Shown here piece after piece: positions 7,462-15,745 of a DNA stretch of 64,000 bases. Source of the stretch: Candidatus Amarobacillus elongatus (GTDB lineage: Bacteria > Chloroflexota > Dehalococcoidia > Tepidiformales > Tepidiformaceae); assembly GCA_016703545.1 (NCBI GenBank), contig JADJBX010000002.1:186001-250000 (forward strand), given 5' to 3'. The notes under the pieces are model-generated. The model made no database searches. It was not told where the DNA came from and worked only from the letters and a program-made list of their open reading frames with translations. Every line of letters begins with the position of its first letter. The stretch's first letter is position 1. A program made the translations under genes and the position numbers.

Positions 7462-9158
7462 TAACGGGCCGCCGTCGGCGTCGCCACCGCGGTCGGAGAA
7501 GCCTTGGGCTGCACCGTGAGCGGGATGTCGTTCCGGAAGCGCGCGACCCCGTCACTCACGGTGATGCTCACCGTGTACGTGCCCGGCTCCGCTGGCGTGA
7601 TCCATGTCAGCACTCCCCGTGATCCGCCTTCCATCGATCCCTTGCTCACTTCCCATGTCGGCGTCAGGTCCGCCGGGTTCGGTTGCATTAATACGGGCTG
7701 GCCGCTGTTGATGAACGGAATCAGCGCGGGCCAAATGTTGCCCAGCAGCGCGCTATCCGATGCGTCCTCGATCGCCACGCCACCCAGTTTGAAGCGCGGA
7801 ATCAGTTCCAATTTGAACCCGATACTGAAGACATTCTCGATCCACACAGTGCGGCCGCCGTTCTGCTGATAGGTGAAGTACACGCTCGCCGTGTCCGGCG
7901 ACCAGGCGATTCCGCTGCGATTCTCTTCGCGGTCGAGGTTCGTGGCCACCACCGATACGTTCGTATTCGTGGTCAACCGGTTGTCGTTCCCGGCGCGCAC
8001 GCTCAGTTTCGTCGCCGTGATCATCGCCTGCACGACCGACATCGTCGCGATGCCGTCGTTCGACTTCTCGACCGCGTAGGGCGACACGGTCATCACGAGC
8101 TTCGTCGGCTCCACCTTCGCCGTGAGCGCCGTCAGGATTTCCGGCATGTCGCGGCGATACGTGCTCTGGTCACGGTACGGCCAGATCTGCAGCACGTCGG
8201 CCGACTTCCCGAGTTCCGCCCAGTCATACGCACCCTCGTCGATGCGGTCCGGCAGCCGCAGCGGCGCCGGCAACGTGAGCGTCAGCTTCTTCCCCTGCGC
8301 GTGCAGCCCCGAGGCGAGTTCGGCCACGAACAGCGTGAACGATGTGCGCTCCGCCACCCGCAGGTCCATGTACGCGATGTCGATGCCTGCGAGCTGCAGG
8401 TCCTGCGCCTTCTTCAGGATCTGCTGGACGTGCGTCGAGCGGGTCGTCGTGTTCTGCAGGATGCCCGAGACAAGCGGGATGAGGCCCGTTTCGCCGCCAT
8501 CGACCCAGACCGTCGGGTACCAGGCGTACGAGCCGTCCGGCTTCACCGCCGACGGCTCACCCGTGAGCCCGCCGTCGGAGTTCGGCTTGAAGTCCCGCGT
8601 GTGGAGGATCGTGATCTTGCCGGCGGCATCGGAATGGAGGCGGCCATTGGCCGGCAGGTAAGCCACCACGTGACCGGCCGGCGAAAGCCGCCGCATCACC
8701 GTCAGCCGTTCCGGCGCCGATGTGAGCGTGGCCGAGACCTGCTGTCCCTGCGCGTCGAGTACCGCCGGCGTCACCGGCTCCCAGGTCTTGCTCTCCTGCA
8801 CGTACCGGTAGAATCCGAGGTTGCGGCCGTCCGTGGTCGCGTTCTCCAGCTTCAGCTGCACCTGGATGTTGCTGCCCGCGGGCACCCCGCCCTTTTCGGC
8901 GTTGAAGGCGTAAATCTTGGTCACGCGCTCGTACCCTTCCGGGGTCGCGAAGGAATCGCCGGTGGCGCAGTAGAACTTGTCGCATTCGGTGCTGGAGCAG
9001 GCGCGGGTGAACAGGAAATAGCCCACGACGAGCGTCGCCAGCACGATCCCGGCGAGCATCGCGCCGCGGCCGATCCCTCCCCGGCCGGCGCCGCCACCGC
9101 CATAGATACTGCTGTTCGAGCGGTTGCCCCACGGCAACTGTGCGTTTCGGCGGGTCAT
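7461..9158 (-). CDS. membrane-anchored GH18-like protein with C-terminal Ig/PKD-like domain
   Basis: 565 residues from the ATG at 9158, which has GGGGGACGAGGA just upstream; a GTG at 9185 is possible. One membrane segment (about 35-53) is followed by ACSSTECDKFYC. A beta region resembling an N-terminal Ig-like domain comes next, then a GH18-type barrel (about 210-480): YPTVWVDGG, LAGIDIAYMDL, LTLTLPAP, VLQIWPYRD, KLVMTVSPYA and GGVAIEDASD. The usual catalytic segment ends in Glu (DxxDxDxE); here the aligned residue is Met, so hydrolysis is doubtful and a glycan-binding or structural role is more likely. A PKD-like repeat (WEVSKGSMEGG, GTYTVSITVSDG) closes the protein. Co-oriented with the HtrA gene. 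Confidence 0.7.
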   Translation of the reverse strand: MTRRNAQLPWGNRSNSSIYGGGGAGRGGIGRGAMLAGIVLATLVVGYFLFTRACSSTECDKFYCATGDSFATPEGYERVTKIYAFNAEKGGVPAGSNIQVQLKLENATTDGRNLGFYRYVQESKTWEPVTPAVLDAQGQQVSATLTSAPERLTVMRRLSPAGHVVAYLPANGRLHSDAAGKITILHTRDFKPNSDGGLTGEPSAVKPDGSYAWYPTVWVDGGETGLIPLVSGILQNTTTRSTHVQQILKKAQDLQLAGIDIAYMDLRVAERTSFTLFVAELASGLHAQGKKLTLTLPAPLRLPDRIDEGAYDWAELGKSADVLQIWPYRDQSTYRRDMPEILTALTAKVEPTKLVMTVSPYAVEKSNDGIATMSVVQAMITATKLSVRAGNDNRLTTNTNVSVVATNLDREENRSGIAWSPDTASVYFTYQQNGGRTVWIENVFSIGFKLELIPRFKLGGVAIEDASDSALLGNIWPALIPFINSGQPVLMQPNPADLTPTWEVSKGSMEGGSRGVLTWITPAEPGTYTVSITVSDGVARFRNDIPLTVQPKASPTAVATPTAAR

Positions 9159-9188
9159 TCCTCGTCCCCCGGCCCCACGGGGCACCCG

Positions 9189-10413
9189 CTATGTGCGCCG
9201 GACAAGCCGGACATCCGTCTCGATTATCCGGCCGGCGCGGTTGAGGACAACCTTCACCGTTTGTTCCGGTTGCAGCGGCAGGAGCGCGTTCAGCAGCGGC
9301 GTGTCGCTCGCCAGTTCCACGTCGCCAATCTTTGTAATCACATCGCCCCGTTCGATGCCGGCGTTGGCCGCGGGCCCGCCAGGTGCGACCGCCGTCACCA
9401 CCGCCCCGTGATCCATCCCCAGCGTGCGAAGGCGCGGCAGCGTCTCGGGGGTGATGTCGATGGATTCGAGCCCCATCGTCGGCCGTGGGTACGACCCCCG
9501 CGCGGCGATGATGCCCCGCACAATCTGCATCACGCGGTTGGAAGGGAGCGCAAAGGCCATGCCTTCGACCGTCGCGGCCGAGGCCCCGCCCTGCCGCAGC
9601 ACCGTCGTCGGCATCCCCACGAACTGACCGCGAAGGTTCACGAGCGCGCCGCCGCTGTTGCCGCTATTGATCGCCGCGTCCGTCTGGATCAGGTCGCGCT
9701 GGACCACGCCATCGAAGACGCGCTTGCGGTTCGTGCCGCTCACCACGCCCACGGTCACGCTGCCGTCGAACTCAGCCAGCGGGTTGCCGATCGCGAGGAT
9801 CGTCTCCCCCAGCTTCAATGCCGCCGAATCGCCAATCTCCAGCGGCGCGATGCTGGTCGGGCCAATCAGCACGACCGCCACGTCGGTGAACGGGTAGTCG
9901 TGCCCCACGAGCACCGCCGGGCGTTCGCTGCCGTCCGGGAGAATCGCCTTGAGCGTGTCCGTGCCCAGCACCACATGCGCGTTCGTCGCGACGTGACCGT
10001 CGGCGTCGATGAGCACGCCGCTGCCGACATCCTGTTCCGTGCCGCCGGCGGTGCGGCGCGTGCTTTGCAGCTTGATGATCGCCGGGCGCGCCCGCTCCGC
10101 TGCATCGGCGACGGCACTCGTCTGTTCGACCGTGAGTGTGCCGCCGCTGCCGCCGTTCGCGCCTCTGTCCGCGCTGCCGTCGTCGTCGCCCCCGAACACG
10201 AGGATGGAACCCGCGACGAGCGCGCCCCCCACGATCGCGGAAACGGCGGCCACGATGGCCACCATGCCGAGGCCGGGCACCCGGCCCCGTCTTCCCGCCC
10301 GGGGGCGGAGCTGGCGCCGCGGGCGGTGCAGCGGCGAGCGTCCCGTCCGTGTCGCGCACCCAATTCAGCCCATCGGTGGCGCGCCGCTCACGTCCGCCGT
10401 AATCCTCTGCCAT
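9189..10413 (-). CDS. HtrA/DegP-type serine protease, membrane-anchored, frameshifted N-terminus
   Basis: Trypsin-fold protease with one C-terminal PDZ domain for envelope protein quality control. The triad is visible: His in TNAHVVLG, Asp in FTDVAVV and Ser in GNSGGALV; the PDZ contains GLESIDITPE, GPAANAGIERGDVI and LNALLPLQPEQTV. A single membrane anchor (VAIVAAVSAIVGGALVAGSI) precedes them. The body reads from 10280, but a cytosolic N-terminus beginning MAEDYGGRERRATDG at ATG 10413 is in another frame; 1225 nt is one base over a codon multiple. One extra base around 10285-10320 (C/G homopolymers) explains it. Corrected length is about 407 residues. Confidence 0.88.
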
Positions 10414-10447
10414 GGAGGCGCTTCCTTTCGCGCATTCGCGCGCCAAA

Positions 10448-10477
10448 TTGCGGCCCGTCCCGCCAAAACTGTATACT
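10448..10477 (+). promoter_or_regulatory. greA promoter
   Basis: TTGCGG (10448-10453), an 18-nt spacer and TATACT (10472-10477). The predicted start is near 10484, directly before the leader hairpin. Confidence 0.6.
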
Positions 10478-10487
10478 CGCCCGAACG

Positions 10488-10511
10488 GAGGGACCCGTCC
10501 CTCGTTTTTTT
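10488..10511 (+). terminator. intrinsic terminator-like hairpin inside the greA leader
   Basis: GAGGGA (10488-10493), loop CCCG, TCCCTC (10498-10503), then G and seven T (10505-10511). It lies downstream of the promoter and 35 nt upstream of the greA ATG, and the gene on the other side is divergent, so it is not another gene's terminator. E. coli greA also has a terminator in its leader (GraL RNA), a functional analogy only. Confidence 0.55.
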
Positions 10512-10545
10512 GTGGGCCCGAATTGGCCTCAGGTAAGGGTACGAC

Positions 10546-11013
10546 ATGGTCGAGAAACAGGTCCCGCTGACACGTGAAGGCAAGGCAAAGCTCGAAGAAG
10601 AACTCGAACAGCTTCGGCAGCAGCGCCGCGTCGTCGCCGACCGCATTCACAACGCCCAGGAACTTGGTACCAGCCAGAACGACGCCGAATACGACGACGC
10701 CAAGCTCGAACAGGGCATGGTCGAGGGTCGCATCCTCGAAGTCGAGGACATCCTCCGCCGCGCCACCCTGATCGACGAAGACGGCGCTCATCGCTCCGGC
10801 CGCGTTGTCCTGGGCAGCGGCGTCGAAGTGGACCAGGACGGCAAGGTGCGCCATTACCAGATCGTCGGCGCCCCCGAAGCAGACCCCGTGCACGGCAAGA
10901 TCTCGAACGAGTCCCCCGTGGGCGCGGCGTTGCTCGGCCGCCAGGTCGGCGATGTCGTCGATGTGAACGTCCCGAAGGGCGTGATCAAGGTGCAGGTCCT
11001 CAAAATCGACTGA
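10546..11013 (+). CDS. greA: transcription elongation factor GreA
   Basis: Rescues backtracked RNA polymerase by stimulating transcript cleavage. The 155 residues match family size: an N-terminal coiled coil (KAKLEEELEQLRQQRRVVAD, then NDAEYDDAKLEQG with the conserved acidic tip), and a C-terminal FKBP-like domain with YQIVGAPEADP, ISNESPVGAALLGRQVGD. First gene of a greA-lysS-Nudix-serS run, though a terminator separates it from lysS. Confidence 0.97.
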   Translation: MVEKQVPLTREGKAKLEEELEQLRQQRRVVADRIHNAQELGTSQNDAEYDDAKLEQGMVEGRILEVEDILRRATLIDEDGAHRSGRVVLGSGVEVDQDGKVRHYQIVGAPEADPVHGKISNESPVGAALLGRQVGDVVDVNVPKGVIKVQVLKID

Positions 11014-11038
11014 GCGCCCCGCCCGGTGATGCCTCCAG

Positions 11039-11069
11039 TGGGCCGCCGGATTCGGCGGCCCATTTGTTT
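11039..11069 (+). terminator. intrinsic terminator after greA
   Basis: TGGGCCGCCG, loop GATT, CGGCGGCCCA, then TTTGTTTG. It ends about 20 nt before the lysS start codon, so lysS is reached by read-through or by an unseen promoter. Confidence 0.85.
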
Positions 11070-11087
11070 GCGAGAAAGGTTCCCCCC

Positions 11088-12557
11088 ATGGACGAACTCA
11101 TGGCCCAGCGCGTGGCCAAGGTCGAGGCTCTCCGTGAAGCGGGCGTCGATCCCTACCCCACCCGTGCCGCTCGCACGCACACCTCGGCCGAGGTCATCGC
11201 CATGGTCGAGGCGCTCCCGGAAGGCGCGACGGAGGCTGAGGGAATCGTCGTCGATGTCGCCGGCCGCATCGTCGCCCGCCGGGACATGGGTAAGGCCACC
11301 TTCATCGATATCCTCGACGGCCACGGACGCCTCCAGGTCCTCCTTCGCCAGAACACGCTCGAAAACTACGACACCCTCAAGAACACCGATCTCGGCGACT
11401 TCGTCGGCTTCCGTGGGACGCCCATCCGCACCCGCACGGGCCAGCCCACGGTGCAGGCCGCGACCTGGACGATGCTCGCCAAGGCGTTGCATGCGCCCCC
11501 CGAGAAGTACCACGGGCTGGCCGATTCGGAGCAGCGTCAGCGCCGCCGCTACCTCGATCTCATGGCGAACGAAGAGACGCGGCGGGTGTTCACCGTTCGC
11601 AGCCGCGTCATCGCCAGCATCCGCCGCTTCCTCGATGCCCGCGGCTTCCTCGAAGTCGAGACCCCCATCCTGCAGGAGTCCGAGAGCGGGGCCGCGGCGC
11701 GCCCCTTCCTCACCCACTTCAACGCGATTGATGAGCAGCGCGTCCTGCGCATCAGCCTCGAATTGCACCTGAAGCGGCTGGTGATCGGTGGCTTCGAGCG
11801 GGTGTACGAAATCGGGCGGAACTTCCGCAACGAGGGGATGAGCTTCAAGCACAATCCCGAGTTCACCATGATGGAAACCTACGAGGCCTACGCCGACTAC
11901 CTGAAGGTCGCGGAAATGGCCGAGCAAATGGTTTCGAATGCCGCCCTCGAAGTACTCGGCACCACGAAGATCACATTCCGGGACCACGAAATCGACCTCG
12001 CGCCACCATGGCGCCGCATCACCTTCAACGACGCCCTCATGGAGTACGCGGAGCTGGACCTGACCGCATTTCCGAACGCGGAATCGCTCCGGGCCGAACT
12101 CCGCCGCCGTGGCGTCGATGCCCCCGTCACCGCCGGCTATGGCAAGCTCTGCGACGAGGCGATGTCGCACTACGTGGAGCCGAACCTGATCCAGCCCACG
12201 TTCCTGCTCGACTACCCGGTCGAGCTGTCGCCGCTGGCGAAGCGCAAGCCCGGCAACCCCCGCATGGTCGAACGGTTCGAGTGCTTCGTCGCCGGGTTCG
12301 AATGCGGCAACGCCTACACGGAACTCAACGACCCCATCGAGCAGCGCCAGCGCTTCGAGGCCCAACTCGACCTCAAGGCCGCGGGCGACGACGAGGTCGA
12401 ACTCGTCGACGACGACTTCCTGTTCGCGCTCGAACATGGCATGCCACCGACGGGCGGCTTCGGCATGGGAATCGACCGGCTGGTCATGCTCCTCACCGGC
12501 CAGTCGTCCATTCGCGAGGTCATCCTCTTCCCGCCGATGAAGTCCCTGAAGGAATGA
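11088..12557 (+). CDS. lysS: lysyl-tRNA synthetase, class II
   Basis: 489 residues from ATG 11088 (GAGAAAGG at 11072-11079). N-terminal OB-fold anticodon-binding domain (GRIVARRDMGKATFIDILDG), then the class II core: motif 1 near FLEVETPILQ, motif 2 YEIGRNFRNEGMSFKHNPEFT, and motif 3 GFGMGIDRLVMLLTG. The Lys-site motif ELNDPIEQRQRF is intact. The stop overlaps the Nudix start (ATGA). Confidence 0.97.
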   Translation: MDELMAQRVAKVEALREAGVDPYPTRAARTHTSAEVIAMVEALPEGATEAEGIVVDVAGRIVARRDMGKATFIDILDGHGRLQVLLRQNTLENYDTLKNTDLGDFVGFRGTPIRTRTGQPTVQAATWTMLAKALHAPPEKYHGLADSEQRQRRRYLDLMANEETRRVFTVRSRVIASIRRFLDARGFLEVETPILQESESGAAARPFLTHFNAIDEQRVLRISLELHLKRLVIGGFERVYEIGRNFRNEGMSFKHNPEFTMMETYEAYADYLKVAEMAEQMVSNAALEVLGTTKITFRDHEIDLAPPWRRITFNDALMEYAELDLTAFPNAESLRAELRRRGVDAPVTAGYGKLCDEAMSHYVEPNLIQPTFLLDYPVELSPLAKRKPGNPRMVERFECFVAGFECGNAYTELNDPIEQRQRFEAQLDLKAAGDDEVELVDDDFLFALEHGMPPTGGFGMGIDRLVMLLTGQSSIREVILFPPMKSLKE

Positions 12558-13087
12558 CCGAGCGCCCGGGCGGCTTCGAACGCCACCACACCGCGACCGC
12601 CTACATCGTCGCCGGGGAGCGGACACTGCTGCTGTGGCACGCGAAGCTGCGCATGTGGCTCCCGCCCGGCGGCCACCTCGAACCGAACGAAGACCCCGTG
12701 CAGGCCGCCATCCGCGAGGCACTCGAAGAGAGCGGGCTCGCCGTCGAGGTTATCCCCCCGCGCGACCTGCTCGTCTGCGACGGCCCCGCCGTCCTTCCGC
12801 CCCCGGCCGTCATCCTCGTCGAGGACATCGTGCGCGCCGACCAGCCGTTCCATCAGCACATCGACCACGTGTACTTCACGCGGGCGCTCGTTCCCGTGGA
12901 CTTCGAAGCCCCGATCCCGCACGGCCCGTGCATGTGGGCGGATGCCGCCCGGCTCGCGGCTTCGTTTTCGCTCCCCGCGCCCGATGGTACGCTCGTGACC
13001 GTCGCCGAGGATGTTCGAATCCTCGGCCTTCGCGCTATTGCCGCCTCCCTGGAGTCACCCGATGCTGAGCGTCCAGTTCATTCGTGA
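12554..13087 (+). CDS. Nudix hydrolase
   Basis: 177 residues. The Nudix box (G-x5-E-x7-REuxEExGu) reads GGHLEPNEDPVQAAIREALE then ESGL at residues 38-61. Substrate not predictable; the family hydrolyses nucleoside diphosphate derivatives. Wedged between lysS (4-nt overlap) and serS (26-nt overlap), so translation of the three is coupled. The C-terminal tail is short and polar. Confidence 0.9.
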   Translation: MTERPGGFERHHTATAYIVAGERTLLLWHAKLRMWLPPGGHLEPNEDPVQAAIREALEESGLAVEVIPPRDLLVCDGPAVLPPPAVILVEDIVRADQPFHQHIDHVYFTRALVPVDFEAPIPHGPCMWADAARLAASFSLPAPDGTLVTVAEDVRILGLRAIAASLESPDAERPVHS

Positions 13088-14336
13088 GAACGCCGAGCGC
13101 GTGAAGCGCGACATCCTGCTGCGCAACGCCAGCGCGCCCGTGGACCGCATCATCAGTCTCGACGACGACCGCCGCCGCCTCCTCGGGCAGGTAGAACAGC
13201 TGCGCGCGAAGCGGAACACCGCGAGTAAGGCTATCGGTGCCTCGAAAGACCCCCAGGAGCGGGAGATCCGCATCACCGAGATGCGCCTTGTGGGCGACGA
13301 GATCGACCGGTTGGACGGGCTGCTTAAGGCCGTCGAGAAGGAACTGAACGAGAAGCTGCTCGAAGTCCCCAACGTGCTCGACCCGAGCGTGCCTCCCGGC
13401 TTCGACGAGCTGGCGAATGTCGTGGTCGAAACCGTGGGCGAGAAACCGGAGTTCACGTTCACGCCCCGCCCGCACTGGGAACTCGGCGATATCCTCGCCG
13501 GAATCGACTTCGAGCGCGGGATCAAGATGTCCGGCAGCCGCTTCTTCGTGCTGCGCGGCGGCATCGCGCGGCTTCAGCGCGCCCTGATCCAATTCATGCT
13601 CAACGAACACTCGCGCGCCGGCTTCACCGAGCACTATCTGCCGTACATGCTCACCGAGGAGTCGCTCTACGCCTCCGGGCAGCTTCCCAAGTTCCGCGAA
13701 AACCTCTACCGCGACGAGGAAGAGAACTACTACTTCATCCCGACCGCGGAAGTCGCGTTCGTGAACCTGTACCGCGACGAGATTCTTCCGCCGAATTCGC
13801 TCCCACTGCGATTCGTCGGGCACACCCCCTGTTTCCGTCGGGAGAAGATGAGCGGCGGGCGCGATGTTCGCGGCATGAAGCGCGTGCATCAGTTCGAAAA
13901 GGTCGAGATGTTCGTCTACTGCGAGCCCGAGAACAGCGCCGCCGAACTCGATCTGCTCGTCTCCCGCGCGCGGCTCATCCCGGAGCTCCTGGGCATCCCG
14001 TACCGCGTCGTCCAGCTGTGCAGCGGCGACATCGGCTTCAATTCGACCAAGACGTTCGATATCGAAGTCTGGTCCCCCGGCGTCGGCGAATGGCTGGAAG
14101 TGAGTTCGGCCTCGAACTGCCTCGATTTCCAGGCGCGGCGCGCGAACATCCGCTACAAGCAGACCGTGGATTCGCAGACGCGCTTCCCGCACATGCTGAA
14201 CGCCAGCGGCCTCGCCCTCGCGCGCACGGTCATCGCCGTGCTGGAGAACTACCAGCAGGAAGACGGCTCGGTCCTCATCCCCGAGGCGCTGCAGCCGTAC
14301 ATGGGAATGGACCGGCTCACGCCGCCGGTGCGCTAA
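13062..14336 (+). CDS. serS: seryl-tRNA synthetase
   Basis: 424 residues from ATG 13062 with CTGGAG upstream. The N-terminal tRNA-binding coiled coil covers about 25-105 (RLLGQVEQLRAKRNTASKAI). Class II motifs follow: GSRFFVLRGGIARLQRAL (motif 1 region), motif 2 FRREKMSGGRDVRGMKRVHQ and motif 3 NASGLALARTVIAVLENYQ. Length is standard. Convergent with a small zinc-ribbon gene downstream; the 90-nt gap is full of GC inverted repeats but has no T-run. Confidence 0.97.
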   Translation: MLSVQFIRENAERVKRDILLRNASAPVDRIISLDDDRRRLLGQVEQLRAKRNTASKAIGASKDPQEREIRITEMRLVGDEIDRLDGLLKAVEKELNEKLLEVPNVLDPSVPPGFDELANVVVETVGEKPEFTFTPRPHWELGDILAGIDFERGIKMSGSRFFVLRGGIARLQRALIQFMLNEHSRAGFTEHYLPYMLTEESLYASGQLPKFRENLYRDEEENYYFIPTAEVAFVNLYRDEILPPNSLPLRFVGHTPCFRREKMSGGRDVRGMKRVHQFEKVEMFVYCEPENSAAELDLLVSRARLIPELLGIPYRVVQLCSGDIGFNSTKTFDIEVWSPGVGEWLEVSSASNCLDFQARRANIRYKQTVDSQTRFPHMLNASGLALARTVIAVLENYQQEDGSVLIPEALQPYMGMDRLTPPVR

Positions 14337-14426
14337 CCACCACCGCCGCTCCGGGGCCGGGCCCGGTCCGGCGTCCGGCCTGCCGGCGGAGCCGCGTGGT
14401 CTCCCCGCGGCCCCGCTGCCAGGCGT

Positions 14427-14573
14427 CTATGCGCTCTTCTTGCCGAACGGCCACCAGCCGCGCTTGTTCGCCTGCGCCGGCTTCTGCTCGGGGCCATCGA
14501 ACCCCCGCCCGCAGGATTGGCAGTAGGCGTACACGTTCAGATTCATCCGGCCACACCAAGGGCACTGTCGCAT
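14427..14573 (-). CDS. zinc-ribbon mini-protein, 48 aa
   Basis: Begins MRQCPWCGRMNLNVYAYCQS, then CGRGF: two CxxC knuckles about 14 residues apart, a rubredoxin-like zinc ribbon. A Gly/Lys/Trp tail (RGWWPFGKKSA) follows. GGGGAGGATGAG immediately upstream of the ATG at 14573 is an excellent ribosome site and makes this a real gene despite its size. Its start overlaps the end of the aldolase gene read in the same direction. Function unknown. Confidence 0.75.
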   Translation of the reverse strand: MRQCPWCGRMNLNVYAYCQSCGRGFDGPEQKPAQANKRGWWPFGKKSA

Positions 14574-15706
14574 CTCATCCTCCCCGGACCACGTGCAATA
14601 TCAGTCGCCCGATAGTGTACCCCCGCGGCGCCGTTCGTCCTCGTCAGTGGTACTTGCGCGCCGAGAATGGGCCACTCCTCCACAATCTCGTCCCCGCGGC
14701 GCACGTGGTAAACGTCGTGCAGGTTGAGCGTCGTGTCGCCATGGCTCGGTAGCAGCTCCACGCGGTCGCCCACGGCGAGGCCGCCGACCCCGTCGCCCGT
14801 CAGGTGGGCGTGCTCTTCCGAGAGCCGCGCTGCCGTCAGCCGCCCATCGACCGATCGCGGCGCGCCGAACTCGTTCGTCAGCGATTTCGCCCCGGCATCG
14901 CACACCGCGTACTCGCCGTGTACCGCGATCACCGTGGTTAGCAGCGTCAGGGCGCTTTCGAACTCGACCGGCAACACCTGCTGGTACCGCCCGTCCATGA
15001 ACACGTACGATCCCGCCTGCACTTCGGTCACGCCCGGCCAGGCGCCCGCGATGGCGTAGGTGCCGGTCCCACCGACGGACACGATCTCGGGCGCGAGGCC
15101 CGCCTCCGCGAGTGCCTCCACGTGCTCCCCGACGATGCCGAGGGCGGCCTCGGCTTTCCCCTGCCGCTCTTCGGGCGGAAGCAATACGGCGTGGCCTTCG
15201 TACCCCATCAGCCCGCGATAGCGGATGCCGCACTCCACCAGGAGCCGCGCGAGCGCCACCGTCTCGGCGGGGGTGGTCGTGCCGCAGCGGTGCATGCCGC
15301 TGTCGACCTCGACAATCGCCTGCGCCACAACGCCGGCCTCTCGTGCGGCCTCGGCGATGGCCCGCACGTTCGCCTCGGATTCGACCGCGACGGTGATGTC
15401 GACGCCGCGCGCGAGTAGCGCCACCAACCGGCGCAGCTTGGGCGCGCCGACGACCTGGTTCGCGACGAGGATCGGCCCGAGGCCAGCATCGGCCAGCACT
15501 TCCGCCTCGCCGAGCTTCGCCACCGTGATGCCGATCGCCCCGGCGGCGAGCTGCCGCCGCGCGATCTCGGGCGTCTTCGGTGTCTTGAAATGGGGCCGCA
15601 GCCGCGCGGGGCGCCCGTCGAAGAACGCCGCCATGCGCGCGATGTTCCGCTCCACGCGGTCCAGGTCCAGCAGGAGGCAGGGCGTATCCAACTCGTCGAT
15701 TCGCAT
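14543..15706 (-). CDS. D-threonine aldolase / DSD1-type PLP enzyme
   Basis: 387 residues of the alanine-racemase-N fold plus D-Ser-dehydratase-like C domain. The PLP lysine lies in RPHFKTPKTPEIARRQL; VEVDSGMHRCGT and GTGTYAIAG are cofactor motifs. The metal site near the C terminus reads LLPSHGDTTLNLHD, i.e. His-x-Asp, as in the Arthrobacter D-threonine aldolase, whereas D-serine dehydratases use His-x-Cys. The ATG at 15706 has TAGGAT exactly 6 nt upstream (leaderless). The last 35 residues are unlike the family and overlap the zinc-ribbon gene; a one-base loss near 14660 would instead end the protein at GARKYH. Confidence 0.85.
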   Translation of the reverse strand: MRIDELDTPCLLLDLDRVERNIARMAAFFDGRPARLRPHFKTPKTPEIARRQLAAGAIGITVAKLGEAEVLADAGLGPILVANQVVGAPKLRRLVALLARGVDITVAVESEANVRAIAEAAREAGVVAQAIVEVDSGMHRCGTTTPAETVALARLLVECGIRYRGLMGYEGHAVLLPPEERQGKAEAALGIVGEHVEALAEAGLAPEIVSVGGTGTYAIAGAWPGVTEVQAGSYVFMDGRYQQVLPVEFESALTLLTTVIAVHGEYAVCDAGAKSLTNEFGAPRSVDGRLTAARLSEEHAHLTGDGVGGLAVGDRVELLPSHGDTTLNLHDVYHVRRGDEIVEEWPILGAQVPLTRTNGAAGVHYRATDIARGPGRMRCDSALGVAG

Positions 15707-15712
15707 GTGCGA

Positions 15713-15718
15713 ATCCTA
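15713..15718 (-). promoter_or_regulatory. -10 element TAGGAT for leaderless start
   Basis: On the minus strand TAGGAT ends 6 nt before the ATG at 15706. No ribosome-binding sequence is present between them. Confidence 0.45.
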
Positions 15719-15745
15719 CGGGCCGGCCGCCCTCGTCACACCCCG

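Noticed and set aside
14337..14426. Terminator between serS and the zinc-ribbon gene
   Set aside because: Several GC inverted repeats overlap here but none has a T-run or a unique stable stem.
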